Shown here piece after piece: positions 47,404 to 54,589 of a DNA stretch of 64,000 bases. Under the pieces are notes generated by a model. That model worked only from the letters and a program-made list of their open reading frames with translations, was not told the DNA's origin and did no database searches. The stretch lies in the NCBI RefSeq assembly GCF_900129555.1, contig NZ_FQWC01000002.1, forward strand, positions 310,001 to 374,000. The letters run 5' to 3'. The DNA comes from Flavobacterium defluvii (GTDB taxonomy: Bacteria; Bacteroidota; Bacteroidia; Flavobacteriales; Flavobacteriaceae). Positions within the stretch are counted from its first letter, which is position 1; each line of letters starts with the position of its first letter. The position numbers and the translations under genes were made by a program.

Positions 47404-47439
47404 CAAAACCCGATAACTAGAAATGGTTATCGGGTTTTG
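47404..47439 (+). terminator. Rho-independent terminator after the M1 peptidase gene
   Basis: CAAAACCCGATAAC (47404-47417) and GTTATCGGGTTTTG (47426-47439) form a perfect 14-bp stem with an 8-nt loop, followed by T-rich DNA. Confidence 0.88.
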
Positions 47440-47455
47440 TTTTTGTTTTGGTTGA

Positions 47456-47565
47456 AGTTTCAGATTTCAAGTTTCAGATTTCAAGTTTCAAGTTTCAAGT
47501 TTCAGGTTTCAAGTTTCAGGTTTCAGGTTTCAGGTTTCAGGTTTCAGGTTTCAGGTTTCAGGTTT
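47456..47565. repeat. Tandem heptamer array, RRTTTCA
   Basis: Fifteen complete heptamers (47456-47560) and a partial one. The first part mixes AGTTTCA and GATTTCA, the last seven complete copies are GGTTTCA without change. It lies in the 321-bp gap before the arginine leader. Similar GTTTCAAG/GTTTCAGG words recur in the argC-argD gap. The uniform 3' half suggests recent slippage. Confidence 0.95.
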
Positions 47566-47670
47566 GCGTGATCAAATTAAAACCTTAGAACCTTAGCAAC
47601 TTAGAATCTCAGTATCTTTCAAAAAAAAATAACTTTTCATTAAAAAAATGTTAGAATTTTAATTTTTTGT
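47566..47670. repeat. Gene-free stretch with CTTAGAA words
   Basis: Between the heptamer array and the arginine promoter. It contains CCTTAGAACCTTAGCAAC followed by CTTAGAATCTCAGTATC. Near-identical words (CTTAGAACCTTAGAATC and TTAGCATCTCAGTACC) lie just before argE at 56649-56685. No ORF. Confidence 0.75.
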
Positions 47671-47699
47671 TTTGTGAATAAAAAAATAGTGTACTTTTG
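47671..47699 (+). promoter_or_regulatory. Promoter of the arginine cluster
   Basis: TTTG (47671-47674) and TACTTTTG (47692-47699) are 17 bp apart, within the Bacteroidota promoter range. Transcription should start about at 47705, at the ATG of the leader ORF. It is the only strong promoter seen ahead of the ten-gene cluster. Confidence 0.6.
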
Positions 47700-47704
47700 C
47701 ACCG

Positions 47705-47791
47705 ATGAATAAAATAAGTTTACATACAACTTCTTTGTCACGGACAAACTCACCGATTACTTCTCCCGAAGTACGGACACTATCTCTATAG
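47705..47791 (+). CDS. Possible 28-codon arginine leader peptide
   Basis: A short ORF (MNKISLHTTSLSRTNSPITS, then PEVRTLSL) whose ATG lies 5 nt after the -7 box, so translation would be leaderless. It has two Arg residues and both use CGG (47741 and 47774), a codon seldom seen in the AT-rich genes here, which favour AGA and CGT. Each CGG is followed by ACA and lies in a hairpin. This fits a leader that stalls on arginine shortage, but no terminator with a T run follows, so the mode would differ from classical attenuation. Confidence 0.4.
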   Translation: MNKISLHTTSLSRTNSPITSPEVRTLSL

Positions 47792-47826
47792 TATCCACTG
47801 AGTTTTATAGCCGTATATTTATTCAT
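47705..47826 (+). promoter_or_regulatory. Structured leader of the arginine cluster
   Basis: The leader can close on itself: ATGAATAAA (47705-47713) pairs with TTTATTCAT (47818-47826). Inside are a TTTGTC-ACG-GACAAA hairpin (47734-47748), a TACTTC/GAAGTA stem with a TCCC loop (47758-47773) extended by CCG/CGG, and an ACTAT/ATAGT stem (47779-47792). The segment GGACAAA (47742-47748) is also complementary to TTTGTCC at 47855-47861, so alternative folds are possible. Whether it senses arginine through RNA or through translation is unknown. Confidence 0.55.
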
Positions 47827-47840
47827 ATCCATTTTTCATT

Positions 47841-48026
47841 TTGAAATCACATAATTTGTCCATTGGACAAACATATCCTAAAAGTATTTATTATTTTGTG
47901 AATTTTCTTGATCAACTTTTTGATTGTGAGAATGTTACTTCTGTTTTGCTTAATTTTATTGGATTCAATTCTGGATTTCAAACGAATCAATATGCTTTAA
48001 TTTTTAACTCTAACTTCAATAATTGA
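47841..48026 (+). CDS. Possible 61-residue ORF ending 1 nt before the GNAT gene
   Basis: An open frame from TTG at 47841 to TGA at 48024-48026; the next gene's ATG starts at 48028. The peptide is rich in Asn and Phe, with no Arg at all, and resembles nothing I recognise. The palindrome TTTGTCCATTGGACAAA (47855-47871) is in its 5' part. It could be a second regulatory ORF whose translation couples to the first enzyme gene, or simply an untranslated leader that happens to be open. Confidence 0.3.
   Translation: MKSHNLSIGQTYPKSIYYFVNFLDQLFDCENVTSVLLNFIGFNSGFQTNQYALIFNSNFNN
47855..47871. promoter_or_regulatory. Perfect palindrome TTTGTCCATTGGACAAA
   Basis: Seven-base arms around ATT. Its arm is complementary to the GGACAAA arm of the first leader hairpin (47742-47748). 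It could be a protein-binding operator or an RNA hairpin that competes with the first one. There is no T run after it, so it is not a standard terminator. Confidence 0.5.
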
Positions 48027-48027
48027 A

Positions 48028-48675
48028 ATGAAGATCTCTATTGTTGTTACCCAGGAAGAACACTTCAAATACGCGCAGGAAATCTGCGATACGATAGAAT
48101 CATCTGCCTTGTTAAGAGGCACGGGGATTGCTAAAAGAACTCCTGAGTACATTCAGAAAAAAATGTCGAATGGTGATGCGATGATTGCTCTGGCAGACGG
48201 GAAATTTGCAGGTTTTTGTTATATCGAAAGCTGGGAACACGGAAAATTCGTAGCGCATTCAGGTTTAATTGTACATCCTGATTACAGAAGTTTAGGTTTG
48301 GCAAAAAAAATCAAATCAAAAGTTTTTGACTATTCTTTAAAAAGATATCCGGACGCTAAAATATTCGGAATTACAACTGGTTTAGCGGTTATGAAAATTA
48401 ACTCTGAACTAGGTTATAAACCGGTCCCATTTTCAGAATTAACAACTGATCCAAGTTTCTGGGCGGGCTGTAAAACATGTACCAATTTTGAAATTCTACA
48501 AAGCAAACAAAACAAAATGTGTCTTTGTACCGGAATGTTGTACGACCCAAAAGAAAAACAAAAAACACCACCAAAACATCCTTTTAATGAGGCTGTTTTA
48601 AGCAGACTTAAAAAAATCAAACAGGCTTTGTTTTTAAACAAATTATTGTCATTTATTTTTTTATTCAAAATTTAA
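48028..48675 (+). CDS. GNAT family acyltransferase, putative N-acylglutamate synthase
   Basis: First enzyme gene of the arginine cluster (215 aa). The GNAT acyl-CoA site is HSGLIVHPDYRSLGLAKKIK. The region after it has conserved cysteines in AGCKTCTNFE and MCLCTGMLYDP, unusual for a plain acetyltransferase. No amino-acid-kinase domain of ArgA type is present. From its place ahead of argG it most likely makes the first intermediate by acylating glutamate; since argF' here looks succinyl-specific, the donor may be succinyl-CoA. This is inference. It is followed by argG after 55 bp. Confidence 0.82.
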   Translation: MKISIVVTQEEHFKYAQEICDTIESSALLRGTGIAKRTPEYIQKKMSNGDAMIALADGKFAGFCYIESWEHGKFVAHSGLIVHPDYRSLGLAKKIKSKVFDYSLKRYPDAKIFGITTGLAVMKINSELGYKPVPFSELTTDPSFWAGCKTCTNFEILQSKQNKMCLCTGMLYDPKEKQKTPPKHPFNEAVLSRLKKIKQALFLNKLLSFIFLFKI

Positions 48676-48730
48676 TCAAAAAGAAATCTCAAACTGCTAA
48701 ATACGAAAGTATTAGCCTAAATTATAAAAA

Positions 48731-49924
48731 ATGAAAAAAGTAGTATTAGCTTATAGCGGAGGATTAGATACCTCGTATTGTTTGAAATATTTAAAAAATG
48801 AAAAAGGATACGAAGTTCATACTGTTCTTGTAGATACAGGAGGATTTTCTGCTGAAGAATTAACAGCTATTGAAAAAAGAGCTTACGAGTTAGGAAGTGC
48901 TCAACACGCCAACTTAACTATTTTGGATAAATATTACGATAAAGCTATAAAATACTTGATTTTTGGAAATGTGTTAAAAAACAATACGTATCCATTATCT
49001 GTAAGTGCAGAGCGTGTTTTTCAGGCAATTGAAGCTATAAAATATGCAAAAAAAGTTGGAGCAACTGCAATTGCTCACGGAAGTACAGGTGCAGGAAACG
49101 ATCAAATTCGTTTCGATTTGATTTTCCAAACTATCGCTCCGGAAATCGAAATTATTACTCCAATTAGAGATTTAAAATTATCAAGACAAGAAGAAGTAGA
49201 TTATTTAGCTCAAAATGGAGTTCACTATTCTTGGGAAAAAGCACAATATTCTATCAATAAAGGACTTTGGGGAACAAGTGTTGGAGGAAAAGAAACATTG
49301 ACTTCTAGTCAACCATTGCCAAGTGAAGCGTATCCTTCGCAATTACAAAAAGAAGGAGAGGAAAAAGTAACGCTTCATTTTGAACAAGGAGAATTAGTTG
49401 GTTTAAACGGAAAAACAGATAAACCATCAAACAATATTGTAGCGCTGGAAAAATTAGCAAGCGCTTATGCAATTGGTAGAGATATTCACGTTGGAGATAC
49501 TATTATCGGAATTAAGGGAAGAGTTGGTTTCGAAGCAGCAGCACCATTAATTATCATCAAAGCACACCATTTATTAGAGAAACATACTTTAGGAAAATGG
49601 CAGCAATACTGGAAAGAACAATTAGGAAACTGGTACGGAATGTTATTTCACGAAGGTCAGTTCTTAGATCCGGTTATGAGAAACATTGAAACTTTCTTGC
49701 AAGACACACAAAAAACAGTAAATGGAACGGTTACAGTTTCATTAAAACCATATCATTTCTCACTTGACGGAATCGAATCTGAAAATGATTTAATGAATAC
49801 AGGTTTCGGTCAGTATGGCGAAATGAACAATGCCTGGACATCAGACGATGCAAAAGGATTTATTAAGATTTTAGGAAATGCACAAAACATATTCTCATCT
49901 GTAAACAAATTAGATCATGATTAA
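48731..49924 (+). CDS. argG: Argininosuccinate synthase
   Basis: Joins citrulline and aspartate with ATP. The 397-aa protein has the ATP PP-loop SGGLDTS (residues 9-15), then AIAHGSTGAGNDQIRFD and the substrate-binding stretch SWEKAQYSINKGLWGTSVGG. Length is normal. Its last 8 bp overlap argC, so argG and argC are translationally coupled. Confidence 0.97.
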   Translation: MKKVVLAYSGGLDTSYCLKYLKNEKGYEVHTVLVDTGGFSAEELTAIEKRAYELGSAQHANLTILDKYYDKAIKYLIFGNVLKNNTYPLSVSAERVFQAIEAIKYAKKVGATAIAHGSTGAGNDQIRFDLIFQTIAPEIEIITPIRDLKLSRQEEVDYLAQNGVHYSWEKAQYSINKGLWGTSVGGKETLTSSQPLPSEAYPSQLQKEGEEKVTLHFEQGELVGLNGKTDKPSNNIVALEKLASAYAIGRDIHVGDTIIGIKGRVGFEAAAPLIIIKAHHLLEKHTLGKWQQYWKEQLGNWYGMLFHEGQFLDPVMRNIETFLQDTQKTVNGTVTVSLKPYHFSLDGIESENDLMNTGFGQYGEMNNAWTSDDAKGFIKILGNAQNIFSSVNKLDHD

Positions 49925-50894
49925 TGTCGGAATTATTGGTGGTTCGGGCTACACGGCAGGAGAACTTATCAGAATTTTAATGTATCATCCAAAAGTAAAC
50001 ATCGATTTTGTTTACAGTACAACAAATGCTGGAAAGCCACTTTCTGTAGCGCATCACGATTTGATGGGCGATATCGAAATGGATTTCACAGATATAATAA
50101 ATCCAGATGTAAATGTGGTTTTTTTATGTTTGGGTCATGGAAAATCAATTTCATTTTTGGAAGAAAATGCATTTGCAAGTCACACGAAAATTATCGATTT
50201 AGGAAATGACTTCAGATTAAATAAAGACGCACATTTTCAAGGAAAAGACTTTGTTTACGGACTTCCTGAATTAAATAAAAGCGAAATCAAAAAAGCAAAT
50301 TATATCGCTAATCCGGGTTGTTTTGCTACAGCGATTCAATTGGCTTTATTGCCTTTAGCTAAAAATAATATGCTGAATAATGATGTTCATATTAACGCCA
50401 CAACCGGAAGTACAGGAGCGGGTGTAGGTCTTGCCGAAACTTCTCATTTCAGCTGGAGAAACAACAATATGTCGCATTACAAAGCTTTTGAACACCAGCA
50501 TTTAGGTGAAATTTCAGAAAGTTTGGTTCAGCTGCAGGATGATTTTGAAAGCGAATTGCTTTTTATTCCGAACAGAGGAGATTTTCCAAGAGGAATTTTT
50601 GCAACGCTTTACACATTATGTGATGATAGTTTGGATCAATTGGTTGCGAAATACGATGAGTTCTATAAAAATGAACCTTTTGTAACCATTACCACAACAA
50701 ACATAAACATGAAACAGGTGGTACAAACGAATAAATGTATTATTAGTTTATTGAAAAAAGGAAACCGGGTTCTCATTACATCAATCATAGATAACTTAAC
50801 CAAAGGTGCTTCAGGACAAGCAATTCAAAACATGAATTTAATGTTCGGATTAGAAGAAACCACAGGTTTAAATTTGAGACCAAGCGGATTTTAA
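49917..50894 (+). CDS. argC: N-acyl-gamma-glutamyl-phosphate reductase
   Basis: NADPH-dependent reduction of N-acylglutamyl phosphate to the semialdehyde (325 aa). The Rossmann motif GIIGGSGYTAGELIRIL is at the N terminus and the catalytic Cys135 is in NPGCFATAIQLA. The late motif FIPNRGDFPRGIFAT is typical. In this phylum the acyl group may be succinyl instead of acetyl. It overlaps argG by 8 bp. Confidence 0.96.
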   Translation: MINVGIIGGSGYTAGELIRILMYHPKVNIDFVYSTTNAGKPLSVAHHDLMGDIEMDFTDIINPDVNVVFLCLGHGKSISFLEENAFASHTKIIDLGNDFRLNKDAHFQGKDFVYGLPELNKSEIKKANYIANPGCFATAIQLALLPLAKNNMLNNDVHINATTGSTGAGVGLAETSHFSWRNNNMSHYKAFEHQHLGEISESLVQLQDDFESELLFIPNRGDFPRGIFATLYTLCDDSLDQLVAKYDEFYKNEPFVTITTTNINMKQVVQTNKCIISLLKKGNRVLITSIIDNLTKGASGQAIQNMNLMFGLEETTGLNLRPSGF

Positions 50895-51054
50895 TTTTTA
50901 GTTTCAAGTTTAAAGTTTCAGGTTTCACGTTCTGTACGTGACTCGAAATGGATACGAAGAAACAATAACTAGTTTTAAGGTTTGAAGTTTTAGTTTTCAC
51001 GTTCAGTGAGTAACTTGAAACATGAAACCTGAAACAAAATAAACAATAACAAAA
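50895..51054. repeat. Inverted-repeat element between argC and argD
   Basis: GTTTCAGGTTTCA (50915-50927) is the exact reverse complement of TGAAACCTGAAAC (51023-51035). Between them, TTTCACGTTCTGT and TTTCACGTTCAGT occur as near-direct repeats, and CACGT/ACGTG can form a small hairpin. No gene. Confidence 0.85.
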
Positions 51055-52194
51055 ATGAACTTATTCAACGTTTACCCATTATACGACATAACTCCAGTAA
51101 AAGCAGTAGATTGTACAATTATTGACGACAAAGGAGTAGAATATTTAGACTTATACAGCGGACATGGTGTGATTTCTATCGGACACACACAGCCGGATTA
51201 TGTAGCAAAATTAAAGAATCAGATAGATAATTTAGGTTTTTATTCGAATGCCATTCAGAATCCTTTGCAGGTGGAATTAGCTCAGAAGTTAGGAAAACTT
51301 TCTGGTCTTGAAGATTACGAATTGTTTTTATGCAGTTCTGGAGCTGAAGCAAACGAAAATGCTTTAAAATTAGCTTCTTTCCATAACGGAAAATCAAGAG
51401 TGGTGGCTTTTGATAATTCTTTCCACGGAAGAACTTCTGCAGCCGTTGCCGTTACTGACAATAAGAAGATTGTTGCTCCAATAAATGCACAGCAAGTAGT
51501 TACTTTTTTACCTTTAAACCAAATCGAATTGGTTGAAGCTGAATTAGCTAAAGGAGATGTTACAGCAATAATTATCGAAGGAATTCAAGGAGTTGGCGGT
51601 TTAGACCAAGGAACAACAGAATTTTTCCAGGCTTTAGAAAAAGCATGTAAAAAACACGATGTGGTTTTAATTTTAGACGAAGTGCAATCAGGATACGGAA
51701 GAAGCGGGAAATTCTTCGCTTTCCAGCATCACGGAATCAACGCTGATATTATTTCGGTTGCAAAAGGAATGGGGAACGGTTTTCCGGTTGGGGCGATTTT
51801 AATTTCTCCAAAATTCGAAGCTAGTTTCGGATTATTAGGAACTACTTTCGGCGGAAGCCACTTGTCTTGTGCAGCAGGAATTGCAGTTTTAGATGTAATT
51901 GAAAAACTAGATTTACAGAAAAATGTAAATGAAGTTTATGAATATTTCTTAGAAAAAATCAAAGAAGTTCCTGGAATCAAACAAGTAAAAGGAAAAGGCT
52001 TAATGCTTGGGGTTGAGTTTGATTTTGATGTAGCCGCTTTAAGAAAGAAATTAATCATCGAAAAACACATTTTTACAGGAAGCGCCAACAACAAAAATCT
52101 GTTAAGAATTTTACCGCCTTTGACTGTGAAAAAAGCTGATATCGATACATTTGTAAAAGCTTTAAAAGAAAGTTTAGAAGAATTAAAAAACTAA
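51055..52194 (+). CDS. argD: N-acylornithine aminotransferase
   Basis: PLP enzyme that converts the N-acylglutamate semialdehyde to N-acylornithine (379 aa). Motifs: LFLCSSGAEANENALKLA, FHGRTSAAVAVT, ILDEVQSGYGRSGKFFAFQ and the PLP Lys237 in SVAKGMGNGFPVGAI. Length and motifs are those of ArgD. The substrate in this phylum is likely N-succinylornithine. A repeat element separates it from argC. Confidence 0.95.
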   Translation: MNLFNVYPLYDITPVKAVDCTIIDDKGVEYLDLYSGHGVISIGHTQPDYVAKLKNQIDNLGFYSNAIQNPLQVELAQKLGKLSGLEDYELFLCSSGAEANENALKLASFHNGKSRVVAFDNSFHGRTSAAVAVTDNKKIVAPINAQQVVTFLPLNQIELVEAELAKGDVTAIIIEGIQGVGGLDQGTTEFFQALEKACKKHDVVLILDEVQSGYGRSGKFFAFQHHGINADIISVAKGMGNGFPVGAILISPKFEASFGLLGTTFGGSHLSCAAGIAVLDVIEKLDLQKNVNEVYEYFLEKIKEVPGIKQVKGKGLMLGVEFDFDVAALRKKLIIEKHIFTGSANNKNLLRILPPLTVKKADIDTFVKALKESLEELKN

Positions 52195-52209
52195 ACATAA
52201 TACTATTAT

Positions 52210-52299
52210 CCTAACAGGTTTCCAAAACCTGTTAGGTATATAAATAAACTTGGAAATATTCAAGAATCAAACCTAACAGGTTTTTGGAAACCTGTTAGG
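52210..52299. repeat. Inverted-repeat element between argD and proA
   Basis: Arms 52210-52237 and 52271-52299 are reverse complements with one extra T in the second (CCTAACAGG... and ...CCTGTTAGG words). Each arm is itself nearly palindromic. The layout matches the element at 31115-31218 but the sequence differs. A false in-frame ATG for proA lies directly at its right edge (52300). Confidence 0.9.
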
Positions 52300-52356
52300 A
52301 TGAATAAAGTTTCGATAAAAAAGAAACAACCAAAAAACAACCAACCACTTGAAATT

Positions 52357-53550
52357 ATGAAACCATTATCAATTGAAACACGCAATGCGGTTTTGCAGAC
52401 TATGGCAAAGCTGGTCGAGCAGGAGCGGAATGAGATAATCCTGACCAATCAGGAAGATCTTGCCGATTACGACGGTTCTGATTTAGCGATGGAAGAACGC
52501 CTGAAAGTAGATGATAAAAAAGTCGATGAGATGATTTTATCATTAAACCAACTAGCTTCTCAGGAAGATCCCGTTGGCGTTGAGCGTTTTCATTTTACTC
52601 ATGATAATGGAATTAAAGTGGTCAATAAAACCGCAGCTTTCGGAACGATTTTAATTATTTACGAATCACGTCCAGACGTTACAATCGAAGCAGGCGGAAT
52701 TGCTTTTAAATCTGGAAATAAGATTTTATTAAAAGGAGGAAAAGAATCTTTAAAATCAAATTTGAAAATCGTAAGTTTTTGGCATAAAGCTTTGGAGGAA
52801 AACGGAGTTTCAAAAGATTGGGTGGAATATCTGAATTATAACAGAACAGAAACTCAAGCTTTCTTAGAAAAACCAACTCAAAAAGTTGATTTAATAGTTC
52901 CAAGAGGTGGAGAAAAATTAATTGAGTTCGTAAAAGCGCATGCCACTTGTCCCGTAATTGTAAGCGGACGCGGGAATAATTTTGTTTACGTTCATGAAGA
53001 TGCAGACACAGATTTAGCTTTAAAAGTAATTTTAAATGCAAAAACAGCTAAAATATCAGCTTGTAATGCATTAGATAAAGTTTTGATAAGTTCTAAGCTT
53101 CCAAATTTTGAAGGTTTTACAGCAATGTTAATCGAAGCTTTAGTAGAATCAAAAGTGGAAGTTATCGTAGATAAATCATTAGCAAATTTCGAAAATACTA
53201 AAACACTTCAAAATGAAGATATTTGGTACGAAGAGTTTCTAGATTATAAAATCGTAATCGGAACCATTGATTCTCAGGATCACGCCATTGATATGATTAA
53301 TAAATACTGCGGAGGACATTCTGCGGCAATTATTACGAGAGACGATGAAACTGCACAGCAGTTTATGGAATCGATTGATGCAGCAGCTGTTTACCAAAAT
53401 GCATCAACCCGTTTCACAGACGGAGGACAATTCGGTCTTGGCGGAGAATTAGCAATAAGCACTGATAAATTGCATCAAAGAGGCCCAATTGGACTTCAGC
53501 ATTTGGTAACCAATAAATGGTACGTGTACGGAGAAGGACAAATTAGATAA
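52357..53550 (+). CDS. proA: Glutamate-5-semialdehyde dehydrogenase
   Basis: Reduces glutamyl-5-phosphate for proline synthesis. Start taken at ATG 52357 (MKPLSIETRNAVLQTMAKLV), giving 397 aa. The upstream ATG at 52300 would add 19 lysine-rich residues and begins at the edge of the repeat, so it is unlikely. Catalytic cysteine in KISACNALDKVLI; also IVPRGGEKLIEFV and STRFTDGGQFGLGGE. Placed inside the arginine cluster before proB, it links proline and arginine supply. Confidence 0.94.
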   Translation: MKPLSIETRNAVLQTMAKLVEQERNEIILTNQEDLADYDGSDLAMEERLKVDDKKVDEMILSLNQLASQEDPVGVERFHFTHDNGIKVVNKTAAFGTILIIYESRPDVTIEAGGIAFKSGNKILLKGGKESLKSNLKIVSFWHKALEENGVSKDWVEYLNYNRTETQAFLEKPTQKVDLIVPRGGEKLIEFVKAHATCPVIVSGRGNNFVYVHEDADTDLALKVILNAKTAKISACNALDKVLISSKLPNFEGFTAMLIEALVESKVEVIVDKSLANFENTKTLQNEDIWYEEFLDYKIVIGTIDSQDHAIDMINKYCGGHSAAIITRDDETAQQFMESIDAAAVYQNASTRFTDGGQFGLGGELAISTDKLHQRGPIGLQHLVTNKWYVYGEGQIR

Positions 53551-53692
53551 TTTTAGATTTTAGATTGATGATTAACGATTTTTGATTTAAAATTATTGAA
53601 ATTTAACTATAGATAAAGCTTTGCGAACTTAGCGTTTGTAAACACAAACTATATCAAAAAACCTTGCGCCCTTTGCGGTTAAAAAACAAGAC
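53551..53692. repeat. Repeat-rich gap between proA and proB
   Basis: TTTTAGATTTTAGATTGATG (also seen in similar form at 31979-32010), then GTTTGT-AAAC-ACAAAC as a small hairpin, and CTTTGCGAACTTAGCG with CTTGCGCCCTTTGCGG. From memory these words are common in Flavobacterium intergenic DNA. No gene. Confidence 0.7.
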
Positions 53693-54454
53693 ATGGCAAA
53701 AAAAAGGATTTTATTAAAAATAGGAAGTAATACTTTAACCAAAGAAACCAATCATATTTCGCGGGGAAAGATTGAAGACCTCGGCATACAGATTGCAGCT
53801 TTAAACGACGAATATGAGTTTATCATAGTAAGTTCGGGAGCAATTGCAGCAGCAAAGCAATTTGTAAAGCTAGATAATCAGGATAAAGATGTTTTTGTGA
53901 AACAGGCTTTAGCTTCAATAGGACAGCCTCATTTAATGCGGATTTACAATGAAAATTTTAAGGATTTAGGATTAAATACGTCGCAGTGTTTACTTTCTTA
54001 TTCTGATTTCGAAAAAGAACAGACCAAAAAAAACATTGTAAATACCATTAATGTATTAGTTAAAAACAATTACATTCCGATTATCAATGAAAATGATACC
54101 GTTGCGACAGATGAGATTCGGTTTGGAGATAATGATAAATTAGCGGCTTTAACAGCGGTTCTTTTAAATGTTGATATTCTGATAATTGCTACGAATACAA
54201 ACGGAATTTATACAAAAGAATCAATTCATGATGAAAATCCGGAAACAATAAAATTAGTGAATGATTTAAAAACGCTTGAAAAAGAAATAGGCGAATCAAA
54301 ATCATCGCACGGAACAGGAGGAATGCAGTCTAAAATAGAAGCAGCGGCAATTTCAAAAGCAGCAAATATAGAAACGTGGATTGTAAATGGACTGAATGAT
54401 AATTTTATTCTGCGGGCATTGAAAGGCGAAATTCCATTTACGAAAATTTTATAG
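53693..54454 (+). CDS. proB: Glutamate 5-kinase (short form)
   Basis: Phosphorylates glutamate as the first step to proline. The protein is 253 aa and has only the amino-acid-kinase domain: KIGSNTLTKET at the start, VSSGAIAAAKQ, ENDTVATDEIRFGDNDKLAA and SSHGTGGMQSKIEAA. The C-terminal PUA domain of E. coli ProB (367 aa) is missing, as in several other bacteria. It lies next to proA but inside the arginine cluster. Confidence 0.93.
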   Translation: MAKKRILLKIGSNTLTKETNHISRGKIEDLGIQIAALNDEYEFIIVSSGAIAAAKQFVKLDNQDKDVFVKQALASIGQPHLMRIYNENFKDLGLNTSQCLLSYSDFEKEQTKKNIVNTINVLVKNNYIPIINENDTVATDEIRFGDNDKLAALTAVLLNVDILIIATNTNGIYTKESIHDENPETIKLVNDLKTLEKEIGESKSSHGTGGMQSKIEAAAISKAANIETWIVNGLNDNFILRALKGEIPFTKIL

Positions 54455-54558
54455 CAACGAATTCACGAATTATTCTTTTTAATATTTAAACGAAATATTA
54501 ATTCGAATTCATTCGAAAAAAAACGCAAAGATTGAAAAAATAATTCGTGAATTCGTGG
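54455..54558. repeat. Palindromic element between proB and argF'
   Basis: ACGAATTCACGAATTATT (54457-54474) and AATAATTCGTGAATTCGT (54539-54556) are exact reverse complements. The inner core TATTTAAACGAAATATTAAT also occurs in the argE-argH gap, so both belong to one family of about 100 bp; a more divergent member is in the argB-argE gap. Confidence 0.9.
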
Positions 54559-54589
54559 CGGAAAAAACAACTAAAAAAGCAAAAAACAA

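Noticed and set aside
47456..47565. Possible CRISPR array
   Set aside because: Units are 7 bp in direct contact with no spacers, and no cas gene is nearby.
47855..47871. Palindrome read as the attenuator's terminator
   Set aside because: No T run follows it; the next bases are CATATCC.
52300..52356. Earlier in-frame ATG of proA
   Set aside because: It begins at the edge of a repeat element, adds a lysine-rich stretch absent from the usual ProA N terminus, and a standard start follows at 52357.
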